Notes: generated by a model not told the origin, from the sequence alone. A DNA stretch of 64,000 nt from Mucilaginibacter pineti (GCF_900101875.1 NZ_FNAI01000003.1:186001-250000); one strand, 5' to 3'. Numbered from the stretch's first letter, positions 1 through 8,173 are shown. Numbers and translations: made by a program.

Positions 1-69
1 GGAGGGTAATATGGAAGCGGTCAAGACAGCCCATGCTGGCCGGCTTCGGCGCATAAGACCAGCAGCTCA

Positions 70-669
70 CTATTTTTCCACGGTGATCTTCAGCGTTTCA
101 GAAAGACAAGGATTACTTTGCAGAAAAGCGACCCGTTCCGTACCAGTCAGGCCCTGGTTCAGCCAGGTCTTGATATCGCCCCGCTCCAGGATAGCGGGCA
201 TACGGTCGTGGATAGTCGCCATATCGCGGTTAGGCGGCATGGTGATCATGGCAAAGGTAGGCAGTAATACGTTGGTATCAATGTCGAGCCAGATATCCCA
301 TAAACCGGCGATGTAAAATGGTTTACCATCAGCGCGTTCGATCCGGTATGTTTTTTCCTGGGTCCTGTTATATTCAAAAAAAGCCTGAATCCGGATCACG
401 CAATGTTTCCTACCCGTAAGCTGCCGCCACATCCCGACGGTGTGCAATAATTCGATCCGCGCATGTTTGTATTTGCTATGGATCTTGTTTTCGTCCGGCG
501 TAAGCAATCCCCAGCGGAATTGTTGTACTTTATCCGGCATAGCGTCCGTAACGACCGGGAGTACAGAGCCCGGGTTGCCGCTTTTGTTGGCTTTGGGTGT
601 AAATGGCCTGCCTTCCCGGCCGCTGATCACGATGTCTTTTGTTTCTCCGATTAATACTCTTCCGCACAT
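70..669 (-). CDS. SRAP-domain protein (YedK/HMCES-like, SOS response-associated peptidase)
   Basis: This family forms a thiazolidine crosslink with abasic sites in single-stranded DNA and protects replication forks. The ORF begins MCGR, which puts the catalytic cysteine at residue 2 after Met removal; this fixes the start. Further family signatures are FFEYNR near residue 97 (the position of the conserved Glu), GLWDIW near residue 122, and IHDRMPAIL near residue 153, which carries the active-site His. At 199 residues it is slightly shorter than usual but complete. A perfect 10+10 palindrome lies 20 bp upstream of the start codon, and a related one precedes the umuDC operon, so damage-dependent control is likely (inference). 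Family assignment is firm. Confidence 0.93.
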   Translation of the reverse strand: MCGRVLIGETKDIVISGREGRPFTPKANKSGNPGSVLPVVTDAMPDKVQQFRWGLLTPDENKIHSKYKHARIELLHTVGMWRQLTGRKHCVIRIQAFFEYNRTQEKTYRIERADGKPFYIAGLWDIWLDIDTNVLLPTFAMITMPPNRDMATIHDRMPAILERGDIKTWLNQGLTGTERVAFLQSNPCLSETLKITVEK

Positions 670-688
670 ATTTAATTGATAACGGGTA

Positions 689-713
689 AAATTACTAATT
701 ATTTTAGTAATTT
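689..713. promoter_or_regulatory. 25-bp palindrome, candidate SOS-type operator of the SRAP gene
   Basis: Two perfect 10-nt arms, AAATTACTAA and TTAGTAATTT, are separated by 5 nt. The site lies 20 bp upstream of the SRAP start codon, where a repressor would block transcription. The core ACTAA-N5-TTAGT recurs in front of the umuDC operon at 7001-7019. The palindrome is seen in the sequence; the regulator is inferred. Confidence 0.6.
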
Positions 714-770
714 AATATTTTAGTTGAAACGAAAAAGGAGTACGGTTGTATTTATAGTATAGCCTTGGTT

Positions 771-2333
771 ATGTTTCGTCACCAGATTCCCGGGAAAAAA
801 ATGAATGCGTTGCGCCGCTAGTTCATCGCCGGCGATTCGACGGGTTACCGTATTGCCAAAAAGCTTCAGATCTCTACGGTCACTTCCTGGCGTTATATGA
901 GGGAATTCAAACGCATCCAGGCGGCCTATCCCGAACGGTTGAAGGATATGGATTTTTATATGCCGGAACCGCCTCCGCCTCACCGGCCAACCGCGTTTTA
1001 TGTCCGCTTAATGGAACTGTTGCCGCGCCTGCTGGCTGGAGAAAAACCGGGCGTTAAAGCCAAACCCGTCTGGAAAAAATACCGGCTTATTTGTCCCCGG
1101 GGATATGCTTACCTGCCATTCACGGCCTTGTTTTACCAATGGATCGCTGATAACGGTTTTCCGCTTAAACCCAACCTGCTTCCGCCGATACCGGCGGAGG
1201 ACCTGAAGGTGCTGAAAAAATGGCGACAATCCGACAGCCGCCGGAACTGGCAGATCGCTGTAACGCTGGAAATGGCCGCCGGGGGCGCAACGGTTACTGA
1301 AGTCGCGCGCAAGATCGAGGCGATGAGGAAAACGGTCGGTGACTGGATAGCGGCTTATATTAAAAATGGCTTAAAAGCTTTTGAACTGGCAAGACACAAA
1401 ATAGCGCCGGAAGTAGCCCGCCGGATGAAAGAACGGAAGGAGCATATTATTAAATTATTGCACGAACCGCCCAAGTCCTATGGCCTGAACCGTACAAGCT
1501 GGACGATCACAGCGCTCAGCCAGCAGTATGGCCGCGTTTTTGAGAAAACCATCTCTTGGGCACAGGTAAAATATTGCCTGAAGCAATTACGCTATACCTT
1601 CAAAAAGTCCAGGGACGTGCTGACAAGCCAGGATCTGAAGTTCCGGGAAAAAATTAAAATGATCCAGCAGACACTAAACAAGCTTAAGCCCGGTGAAAAA
1701 TTCTTTTCCATTGACGAATACGGCCCGGTGGGTATCAGGATCAAGGGCGGGCGGATGCTGAAAGCCCCCGGTGAACCGTATGATGTGCCGGATAAGCAAA
1801 AACATAAGGGCATCGTGATCTGCAGGGCCGCCCTGGAGTTGTCCACCAATCAGGTCAGCCATTTCTTTTCGAAACGGAAAAATACCTTCGAGACCATCAA
1901 GCTTTTAGAAATGCTGCTGGAACAATACAGCGATCAAAAATGCATTTACCTCTGCTGGGACGCCGTGAGCTGGCACCGCTCCGGGATCCTGCTGGATTTT
2001 ATAAAGGAGCATAACCGGGCAGGGGCTCCCGAGATCAAACTGGCGCCGCTGCCCGCCCGGACGCAATACCTGAATGTCATCGAGTCCGTGTTTGGCGGGC
2101 TGGCCAGGACCGTAATCCATAACAGTGATTACAGCTCTGTCGATGATTGCCAGCAGGCTATTACCGGCTATTTTAAAACGCGGAACCAGCACTTTCAGGA
2201 AAATCCCATACGGGCAGGAAAGAAGATCTGGGGCATGGAACCCGTCGCAGCAAAATTTTGTGAAACGTGTAATTGCCGCAGCCGGCACGCGATGCGCGGC
2301 GTAGCGAATTACCAGTTTACCTGGCTACGATGA
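771..2333 (+). mobile_element. Transposase-like ORF, IS21-like N-terminus plus IS630-like DDE domain, amber stop near the start
   Basis: An uninterrupted frame runs 897-2333 (478 aa). The same frame continues upstream to an ATG at 771, broken only by TAG at 819-821. The upstream part reads as a helix-turn-helix (FIAGDSTGYRIAKKLQIS) followed by WRYMREF. Residues about 50-95 (KPVWKKYRLICPRGYAY) resemble IS21 IstA proteins, whereas residues about 100-460 look like an IS630 transposase: a second HTH, then DDE residues in SIDEYGPVG, LCWDAVSWH and LNVIESVFGG. IS630 transposases are usually about 340 aa, so this looks like a fusion. The final residues overlap, antisense, a umuC scrap, so the true C-terminus may be lost. 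I could not find convincing terminal inverted repeats. Probably inactive. Confidence 0.75.
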
Positions 2334-2457
2334 TATCCTGCCAGCTGATGGTATATTGTTTACTTAGGAATTCCTGCTTCATTTTCCAGGCTTTGTCATA
2401 ACCCTCGGCCGCGACCCGCAGCGCACCCCGGCCGTAGCGGGCGTTGATGTCGTCCAT
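2317..2457 (-). pseudogene. 3' remnant of a second umuC
   Basis: The minus strand encodes about 47 codons ending in a TAA stop that match the last residues of the intact UmuC at 5079-6332, including MDDINARYGRG, KMKQEFLSKQYT and SWQDIIVA. Differences such as GAL for GSL and AR for AK at the end show it is a diverged copy. Homology stops abruptly at about 2457. It overlaps the end of the transposase-like ORF on the other strand, so an insertion or recombination joined them. Confidence 0.85.
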
Positions 2458-2494
2458 GCAATATTCGATTCAGGTATGTTCGTATCTGTAAAAT

Positions 2495-2737
2495 TTGATA
2501 ATTAAATATTTAATCTATGTATTGAGTAGAATATTTATAGCGATCCGGCAGGTTGTGGGCGGGGCCATCGCGAGCACCGAAGAGGAAGCCATGCCGCTGG
2601 TTGCCAGACTTTTGGGTTTTTCGCGGGTTACTGATAAAATGCGCCGGCATCTGTCAGCGGCGGTGGGTAAAACCATCCAGGCCGGTATATTAACCTTCGA
2701 AGGGCTGCATTTAAAATTGGCGGATGATATTATATGA
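2495..2737 (+). pseudogene. DUF3320-like C-terminal fragment, copy 1
   Basis: From about residue 16 the 80-aa ORF reads IRQVVGGAI, EEEAMPLVARLLGFSRVTD and VGKTIQAGILTFEG. This closely matches a second fragment at 19003-19227. Both resemble DUF3320, the roughly 50-residue C-terminal domain of large DUF4011-type helicase-like proteins. No helicase sequence precedes it; the first 15 residues look like unrelated AT-rich sequence. It is best read as the tail of a lost large gene. The domain identification is from memory of the family pattern. Confidence 0.6.
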
Positions 2738-2939
2738 GTGAATGATGAGTAATTGCATATTGGTATTGACTTTCAGTGTTTTATAAAAAAATAAAGCGTT
2801 TTTTTAAATAATTAAAATTTGACAGAAGGATTGGTCTCACATGATGCATGTCCTGATCGCTCAAGGTTTTAGTTGATAAAACCATGAGCTATTAATAAAC
2901 GTAAATAGTGCAACATACATATATTAAAAAAGCAGGACC

Positions 2940-3125
2940 ATGGGATTAGGAGCACCGGAAATAATTTTGATTTTAGCAGCCGTTTTATTGCTGTTTGGCG
3001 GTAAAAAAATACCTGAAATGATGAAAGGCCTGGGCAAAGGCATGAAAGAATTTAAAGATTCACAGAACGGTATCTCACAGGAAGAACCCGTTATCATTAA
3101 GGCAGAAGAAGGCAAAGCTATTTAA
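2940..3125 (+). CDS. tatA: Sec-independent translocase subunit TatA/TatE
   Basis: TatA oligomers form the passage through the inner membrane for folded proteins exported by the twin-arginine pathway. The 61-aa product has the family layout: a short N-terminus, one membrane helix ([15 protein letters not shown], residues 7-21), the FGGKKIPE hinge, then an amphipathic helix ([15 protein letters not shown]). A charged tail follows. It sits alone, preceded by about 200 bp of AT-rich sequence and followed by a strong hairpin shared with the convergent sigma gene. No tatC is seen in the window. Confidence 0.93.
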   Translation: MGLGAPEIILILAAVLLLFGGKKIPEMMKGLGKGMKEFKDSQNGISQEEPVIIKAEEGKAI

Positions 3126-3132
3126 AACTTCA

Positions 3133-3160
3133 AACAGGCAGGTTAATCAACCTGCCTGTT
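3133..3160. terminator. Bidirectional terminator between tatA and the sigma-like gene
   Basis: Perfect 12-bp arms AACAGGCAGGTT and AACCTGCCTGTT surround a 4-nt loop. The plus-strand 3' side continues into an A-rich run and the minus-strand 3' side into TTTGAAG, so T-tracts are weak. Its position between convergent genes supports a two-way terminator; its last two bases overlap the stop codon of the sigma-like gene. Confidence 0.75.
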
Positions 3161-3452
3161 AAAAATCGTATTGTTTATGCGTTAAATGGTCCTTTTCCCG
3201 AATCGCGAGTTTTCGCGCTATCCCCGCCATCCAAACTAAAAGCCTTTGCTCGTCCGCCGGATAGTTGTGGATTTCCTGCCATACAACGGCAAACGTTTTA
3301 TTCAAAATATAAGCCGAAGCTTTGGGATTTTGCAGCCTGCAGCAGATCAGCTTAAAAAGAGTTGCTGCGTAGCGATCATACAAAACGTGCGCACCAGCTG
3401 GCTCACGGTTTTTGATGGCGCTTGTTAATTCGGCGTCGGAAAGTATGGTCAT
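3159..3452 (-). CDS. Short sigma-70 region-2 protein (ECF-like, no region 4)
   Basis: The 97-aa product resembles sigma-70 region 2 of ECF sigma factors: LYDRYAATLFKLI (residues 24-36), the helix around ILNKTFAVVWQEIHNY, and LLVWMAGIARKLAI, which corresponds to region 2.4. Normal ECF factors have about 180 aa with a region 4 that reads the -35 element; here the ORF stops right after region 2, at a terminator. It starts 12 bp after a cupin anti-sigma-like gene, so the two are probably co-transcribed. It is either a truncated sigma factor or a dedicated partner of the anti-sigma. Sigma homology is good; activity is unknown. Confidence 0.65.
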   Translation of the reverse strand: MTILSDAELTSAIKNREPAGAHVLYDRYAATLFKLICCRLQNPKASAYILNKTFAVVWQEIHNYPADEQRLLVWMAGIARKLAIREKDHLTHKQYDF

Positions 3453-3464
3453 CGTTGATCGGGA

Positions 3465-4061
3465 TCAGGCGAATTGGTGTTGCAATATAGCGATTACGTA
3501 GGGGGATAGTATTTTAATATCGTGGTTAATATGTAAGGGAATCTCCAGGTGGTCACCGGCATTCAAAATAAATACGTCACCGCCTACCGTACAAGCGCAT
3601 TGCCCATGTAATATAAAAAAGCTCTCCGCCACCTCCTCGTGAATCTCCTCCGGCACATTCATCCGTGTTACTACTAAGGTTTGTGCGATATGTGCATCCT
3701 GCCTGAGCAAGGCCGCGAAAAAATCTTCATAAGGTTCGGCAGGCAAGAGGTGGGCGACAGTATTCAGCCAGGCAGTATCACTGGAGTTCTTGTCTGTAGG
3801 AGGAAGGTTACCGATGTCCAGTTTTCCTTCAGAAAGAAATCCCAAAGCTCTCCATATGCTTTGCTTTAAATGCGGAGCTGGCGTAATAGCATGGCTTTTC
3901 GCCATTTGTAATATCGTATCCTCTATTTCATTAAGCTCGTGGTCTATTTCAGGGTGAACCAGGCGCAGTGCAGTGATCTCTTGTCCGCGTTTCTCATCAA
4001 AAATATCAAAGCAGTGTTGTTCCAATATTCCGCTGTTGATATAATCGCTGATGTTAACCAT
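3465..4061 (-). CDS. ChrR-like anti-sigma factor with C-terminal cupin
   Basis: Residues 1-75 (YINSGILEQHCFDIF, EITALRLVHPEID, ELNEIEDTI) match the sigma-binding helical domain of RskA/ChrR-type anti-sigma factors. Residues about 115-195 form a cupin (EEIHEEVAESFFILHGQ, LNAGDHLEIPLHINHDI), the domain that senses redox or metal state in ChrR. No membrane helix is visible, so it should be cytoplasmic. It is the upstream gene of a pair with the region-2 sigma-like protein. Anti-sigma genes usually follow their sigma; the reversed order is a small oddity. What it senses cannot be told. Confidence 0.65.
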   Translation of the reverse strand: MVNISDYINSGILEQHCFDIFDEKRGQEITALRLVHPEIDHELNEIEDTILQMAKSHAITPAPHLKQSIWRALGFLSEGKLDIGNLPPTDKNSSDTAWLNTVAHLLPAEPYEDFFAALLRQDAHIAQTLVVTRMNVPEEIHEEVAESFFILHGQCACTVGGDVFILNAGDHLEIPLHINHDIKILSPYVIAILQHQFA

Positions 4062-4239
4062 CTTTGTTAGGGCTTAATAAAATTAAATAAAGGAATATAG
4101 CCACCGCCGCTGCTTGAATAACAGCTGGTGCGCAAAGGTAGTCAAACTATTGTGCACCAGTTTATAAACTTACTTAATTCGTACAACCTTTACGACTAAA
4201 TAAATTTAGCGCCCTGGTCCCCGGTTGTCGTCATGGGAG

Positions 4240-4905
4240 TTAAGGTTTTTCGCTATCCTTTGTCCTATTGGCTCGCCATTGGCCAATCAGCAGGCCAAAT
4301 TCAGTTCCTGGAAATGCCTTTTTATCCCGCAAACCAGCACGAAACAACTTAAGCTGTATGCCGGCCATTACCAATACAATCAGTAGCGTAGCAGCGATCC
4401 GGCAGCCCGGGAGATGCGCCAGCGTTCCAATATTCCATACGGAGATGTCAGCCAGCACCAGCAGTAATACGATGCTGCAGAAATAATAATACTGCACCTT
4501 GGTACGGATATCGCCTGTTTCCTGCGAACACAGGATATTGATACGGAAGGGAGGGAGCCATTGATAGTTCTCCGATTCCAGACGCACGCCTTCCTTAAAG
4601 AATCCATCCAATAATACCTGGTATACCTTCAGGTCCAGCATCCAGAGGATCGCGATCCCCACGCTGGCGGCTACGGAAACCCCGAATACAATATACCAAT
4701 GGTCAAAGGGCAGCCCGGATGAAGATTGGAGCAGATACCCGCTGGCCCCGAGTGCGGCCAGCAACCAGGTTGAAGCCAGCTTCCGGTATTCTGTTTGTAG
4801 ATTGTTAAAGTGCTCTTCCTTACCGCCGATCTGTGCACTGAGCTGCATGACCCTGCTGAATAATTCCGGATCTACTTTTTCCAGTGCGTCTGATTGTTTA
4901 AACAT
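4240..4905 (-). CDS. Hypothetical four-helix membrane protein
   Basis: I do not recognise the family. The 221-aa product has a polar N-terminus of about 45 residues with a helical stretch (QIGGKEEHFNNLQTEYRKL), then hydrophobic segments at roughly 46-62, 70-92, 137-157 and 165-185. The first two and last two helices form hairpins separated by a 45-residue soluble part that contains the only cysteine pair region (NILCSQETGD). The tail is basic. It is monocistronic, transcribed away from the umuDC operon. The layout recalls small membrane proteins with a cytoplasmic sensing loop, but no function is supported. Confidence 0.6.
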   Translation of the reverse strand: MFKQSDALEKVDPELFSRVMQLSAQIGGKEEHFNNLQTEYRKLASTWLLAALGASGYLLQSSSGLPFDHWYIVFGVSVAASVGIAILWMLDLKVYQVLLDGFFKEGVRLESENYQWLPPFRINILCSQETGDIRTKVQYYYFCSIVLLLVLADISVWNIGTLAHLPGCRIAATLLIVLVMAGIQLKLFRAGLRDKKAFPGTEFGLLIGQWRANRTKDSEKP

Positions 4906-5078
4906 ACCAAATTGTTGCTACGTGATCACCTAAACCAAAATCATCATAAATGTCGGCAATTAAACTACAGCTGACAATACGCGATCACAGGAATCCGATA
5001 GTTAGTAATATTGAGTTTGAAAAGGATTTGTTACGCAATCGTAATGTAGTCATAAGAAATTTAAGACAGCGTTTAGGT

Positions 5079-6332
5079 TTACTTAGCCACTATGATGTCC
5101 TGCCAGCTGGTGGTATACTGCTTGCTCAGGAATTCCTGCTTCATTTTCCAGGTTTTCTCATAGCCTTCAGCCGCAAGGCGCAGTGAGCCCCGGCCGTAAC
5201 GGGCGTTGATGTCGTCCATCAGCCCGCTCAGCGTCAGTTGTTTGCTGTTGTCGTAATTGCTGAACAGGTTGTGTTGTACTTCCCCTGCGGGGATAATGCC
5301 GGTGGCGCGGACGCCGGTCTTTAAATAGTTATAGCCGGGCTGCCAGATGGCCCGTATGGCCTGGACGCAAATTTTGGTAAATTCCTGCGTGCTGTTGGTA
5401 GCGAAGGGCACTTTGAGGGTAATACTCGGGTAATGCTGGTCATGGCTGATATTGTGCTTGTTCGTCCGGAGGTAAACGGTCAGTGTCATGGCCATGCTCT
5501 TTTGCTGCCGGAGTTTAATGGCTACCGTAGCCGCGTGCATCGCGGTGGCCTCCTCGATCTTTTTCAGTTCGGTCTGGTAGGTATTAAAGCTCTGGCTGGA
5601 TTCGATGCCTTTGGAGCGTTCGGCCACGTCCCTGATCACATTGCAGGGAATACCCCAAAGCTCCTGGTGCAGGCGCCAGCCTTGTACGGTCATGTGCTGG
5701 CGCACAAGGTCCGGTTTCAGTTCCCGGAAATCCTGAGCAGTGATGACCTTAAACGACTTCAGTTTTTCATAATACTGTCTGCCAATACCCCAAACATCTT
5801 CAATAGGAAAATCCCGAACTACCTCATCAACTTTAACTCTCGTATCCAACACCAAAAATTTCCGCCCCATCTTTTTCGATGCCTTATTGGCCAGTTTAGC
5901 CAGCGCCATCGTCGGCCCGACACCTACCGTAATAGACAAACCCGTGTCGCGCATCACGTTATGACTGATAGCGGCAACATAAGATTCAAGATCAACGCCG
6001 GTAATATTACCTAATGCTAAAAAGGCCTCGTCAATGCTGTATACCATCAGCATATAGGTATACCGCGCCAGGTTGTTCATCATCCGCGCGCTCATGTCGG
6101 CATACAAGGCATAGTTGCTGCTAAAGATAGCGGCATCGTGTGCCTGCAAGGTTTTCCGGACGATAAACTCAGCATCGGCCATTTTGATGCCAATGGCCTT
6201 TGCTTCATTGCTCCGGGCGATTACGCAGCCGTCATTATTGGACAGGACAACGACAACCTTGCCTTTCAGCTGCGGTTGGAACAGCGTTTCACAGCTGACA
6301 TAACAGTTGTTAATATCAACATGCGCAAACAC
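5079..6332 (-). CDS. umuC: Y-family DNA polymerase V catalytic subunit UmuC
   Basis: Error-prone polymerase for synthesis across DNA lesions. The palm carries the metal-binding residues in FAHVDINNCYVSCE (Asp at residue 6) and YSIDEAFL (Asp-Glu near residue 100). Further signatures are LSNNDGCVIARS, VGVGPTMALAKLANK, and the helix-hairpin-helix VWGIGRQYYEKL near residue 182. The little-finger and C-terminal domains extend to 417 aa, normal for UmuC. Its start lies inside the 3' end of the UmuD-like gene (17-bp overlap), which implies translational coupling. A diverged copy of its last 47 codons lies at 2317-2457. Confidence 0.96.
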   Translation of the reverse strand: MFAHVDINNCYVSCETLFQPQLKGKVVVVLSNNDGCVIARSNEAKAIGIKMADAEFIVRKTLQAHDAAIFSSNYALYADMSARMMNNLARYTYMLMVYSIDEAFLALGNITGVDLESYVAAISHNVMRDTGLSITVGVGPTMALAKLANKASKKMGRKFLVLDTRVKVDEVVRDFPIEDVWGIGRQYYEKLKSFKVITAQDFRELKPDLVRQHMTVQGWRLHQELWGIPCNVIRDVAERSKGIESSQSFNTYQTELKKIEEATAMHAATVAIKLRQQKSMAMTLTVYLRTNKHNISHDQHYPSITLKVPFATNSTQEFTKICVQAIRAIWQPGYNYLKTGVRATGIIPAGEVQHNLFSNYDNSKQLTLSGLMDDINARYGRGSLRLAAEGYEKTWKMKQEFLSKQYTTSWQDIIVAK

Positions 6333-6750
6333 GGCTGTACCTCCCTGTGCGCTGCTGCGGCTGTAATAAGGGGTTCAGGGAAAGCATGGCCACGCCCCAG
6401 CAGGTCCAGCGCTGCGCGTTCTCGATGACCAGCGTTTCTGCAGGTGAGTTCGCTTTCAGGACCAGCCTGTTTTTTTCGGGACAATATTCCCGGATATAAA
6501 AATCACCTTCATGAAAGAAAACAACGATGTTACCGGGTACCGGCTGCAGGGAGCGGTCGATTACCAGGATGTGGTCCTTGCCGATCCGGTAAGCGGTCAT
6601 CGCCTCGCTGCCCATGCGCATGTAATAGGTATTGTCCGGATCGACCACCGTGATATCGGTAATGTCCAGCGTTGGCTCTTCATGCGTCAGCATCGGTAGG
6701 CGAAACCCCAGCACATCCCTTTTCGTCGCTTGTTTTTTTATCTTCAGCAT
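6316..6750 (-). CDS. umuD: UmuD/S24-like protein with substituted catalytic dyad
   Basis: The 144-aa product has the S24 fold signatures ILVIDRSLQPVPGNIVVF and GDFYIREY and sits directly upstream of umuC with a 17-bp overlap, as UmuD does. Aligned by hand to E. coli UmuD, TYYMRMGSEAM corresponds to TYFVKASGDSM, so the nucleophile Ser60 position is Ala, and FYIREY corresponds to FTVKKL, so the Lys97 position is Arg. No Cys-Gly cleavage site is seen near residue 24. It therefore probably cannot cut itself and may act as a constitutive UmuD'-like partner of UmuC, or the adjacent Ser in GSEAM may serve. Family call firm; inactivity inferred. Confidence 0.85.
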   Translation of the reverse strand: MLKIKKQATKRDVLGFRLPMLTHEEPTLDITDITVVDPDNTYYMRMGSEAMTAYRIGKDHILVIDRSLQPVPGNIVVFFHEGDFYIREYCPEKNRLVLKANSPAETLVIENAQRWTCWGVAMLSLNPLLQPQQRTGRYSRVCAC

Positions 6751-6766
6751 AATCCCTATTTATCAG

Positions 6767-6958
6767 TTATTGCGTGTCAATCACATTAAGCGCCGTTTTC
6801 ATGGTTTCACTGAGCGCTTCGTGCTGATCAACCTGCTTTTTTAATTTTCCGTAACGTTGCCGCTCGAACATGCCGAGGTTATGATAAGTGTCTTCCAGCA
6901 GTTCCATGGCCTCGCGGAGCAGTTCTTCGGCATGCCTGATATCAGTCGGTGTTTTCAT
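6767..6958 (-). CDS. Small helical protein, first gene of the umuDC operon
   Basis: A 63-aa, charged, helix-forming protein (AEELLREAMELLEDTYHNL, FERQRYGKLKKQVDQH). It lies 16 bp upstream of the UmuD-like gene on the same strand and is the gene nearest the palindrome at 7001-7019, so it leads the operon. No domain is recognised. Its size and heptad-like spacing fit a coiled-coil partner or regulator of polymerase V, but that rests only on position. Confidence 0.6.
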   Translation of the reverse strand: MKTPTDIRHAEELLREAMELLEDTYHNLGMFERQRYGKLKKQVDQHEALSETMKTALNVIDTQ

Positions 6959-7000
6959 ATCGGTCAGTTAAGACCTCAAAATTATCAAAGATATTTTATA

Positions 7001-7019
7001 ATACTAATATTTTTAGTAT
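7001..7019. promoter_or_regulatory. 19-bp palindrome, candidate SOS-type operator of the umuDC operon
   Basis: Perfect 7-nt arms ATACTAA and TTAGTAT are separated by 5 nt. The core ACTAA-N5-TTAGT is the same, with the same spacing, as the site in front of the SRAP gene. It lies 43 bp upstream of the first gene of the operon and 55 bp upstream of the divergent S1/P1 nuclease gene, so it could act on both. Confidence 0.6.
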
Positions 7020-7073
7020 AAATTTGTACACATAAAACGAATAAACATACCAATATATTAGCAGCATGAAGAA

Positions 7074-8161
7074 ATGTTTAACTTTTGCCTGATCGGCTTT
7101 TCCGCAGCGCTGATCTCCTGGGGTTTCAAAGGACACCGCACCGTAGCGACCATCGCCCAAAAACACCTGCGCAGCAATACCGCTTACGTCGTTTCGGCTT
7201 ACCTGAACGGTGAGCGCATGGCCGATGTAGCCACCTGGGCCGATGAGAACCGGAATAAGACGACGGCACCCTGGCATTTTTTAAATCTGCCTGTAGGTTT
7301 GACACATGAAGCTTTTGTCAAAGCAGTAGGTGAAAGTGATAATAATGTGTACAGCGCCATCCTGAAAACGGAGGCTAGCGTGAAGGATAAAAGCTTAACG
7401 CCGGATCAGAAGAACGAGGCGCTGAAATACCTGATCCACCTGGTCGGCGACGCCCACCAGCCGATGCACATCAGCCGTAAAGAAGATAAAGGAGGCAATA
7501 TACTATACAGGTTCGTTTCGACAACAAAGGAACTCTGCACAGTCTTTGGGATAGTAAGCTGATCGACCACGAAGGGTTGAGCGAAACCGATATCGCTAAA
7601 ACTTATGATACCGCTACACCCGCGCAGATCAAACAATGGCAGTCGGACAGCCCGATGGAATGGATCTGGGAAAGCTACCAGATCAGCAGCGAATTGTATG
7701 CACAGGTCAAACCTGGGCAGGATATAGACGAGGCCTATTACCAGCAATATATCCCCGTGATCCGCAAACGCATCGACCAGGCCGGCATCCGGTTGGCCGG
7801 TGAGCTGAACAAGCTGTTCAACAATGAGCAGGTAAAGGTGACCAAGGTAACGCTGTTGCCCCCTCCGCCGTTTAATTCAACAAATGTAATTCCCGTAAAA
7901 CTGGAGGACGTAAAAAACGCGATAGGTAAAACCGTTAGTACGACAGGCAAAGTCTACAGCAGCAAGGATATCAGCAGCATGGTGCTGGTCAATTTAGGCG
8001 CGGCTTATCCCGGGCAGTTACTGACCGTAGCTTTAAAAGGAAAAGCCAAAGACTCAGGCAGCCAGCTGGTAAATAAAACAATTACGGTGGAAGGGGAGGT
8101 GATCGATTATAAAGGCAAACGGGAGATCATCATAACTGATCCGGCGAAGATCAAATTCTGA
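7074..8161 (+). pseudogene. S1/P1 nuclease with C-terminal OB-like domain, frameshifted
   Basis: Secreted zinc-dependent nucleases of this family degrade single-stranded nucleic acids. After a short signal peptide the mature protein would begin WGFKGHR, the N-terminal Trp and His being zinc ligands; ATWAD, PWHFLNLP and HLVGDAHQPMH supply others. The frame is then broken near 7508: the downstream frame resumes with QVRFDNKG and HSLWDSKLID. An extra AT in a TA-rich stretch accounts for the shift. The C-terminal 120 residues (IGKTVSTTGKVY, ITVEGEVIDYKGKREI) look like an added OB-type domain. It is divergent from the umuDC operon. If the indel is a sequencing error the gene is complete. Confidence 0.85.
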
Positions 8162-8173
8162 TTACAATAAAAA

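Noticed and set aside
11..316. 101-aa plus-strand ORF at the window start
   Set aside because: Runs antisense through the SRAP gene; only the first 60 bp are free and show no recognisable product.
771..896. TAG at 819 as a recoded Gln codon (alternative genetic code)
   Set aside because: Intact genes in the window end in TAG normally, so simple pseudogene decay or a downstream start is preferred.
5433..6014. 193-aa plus-strand ORF
   Set aside because: Lies entirely antisense to umuC, which has all catalytic motifs.
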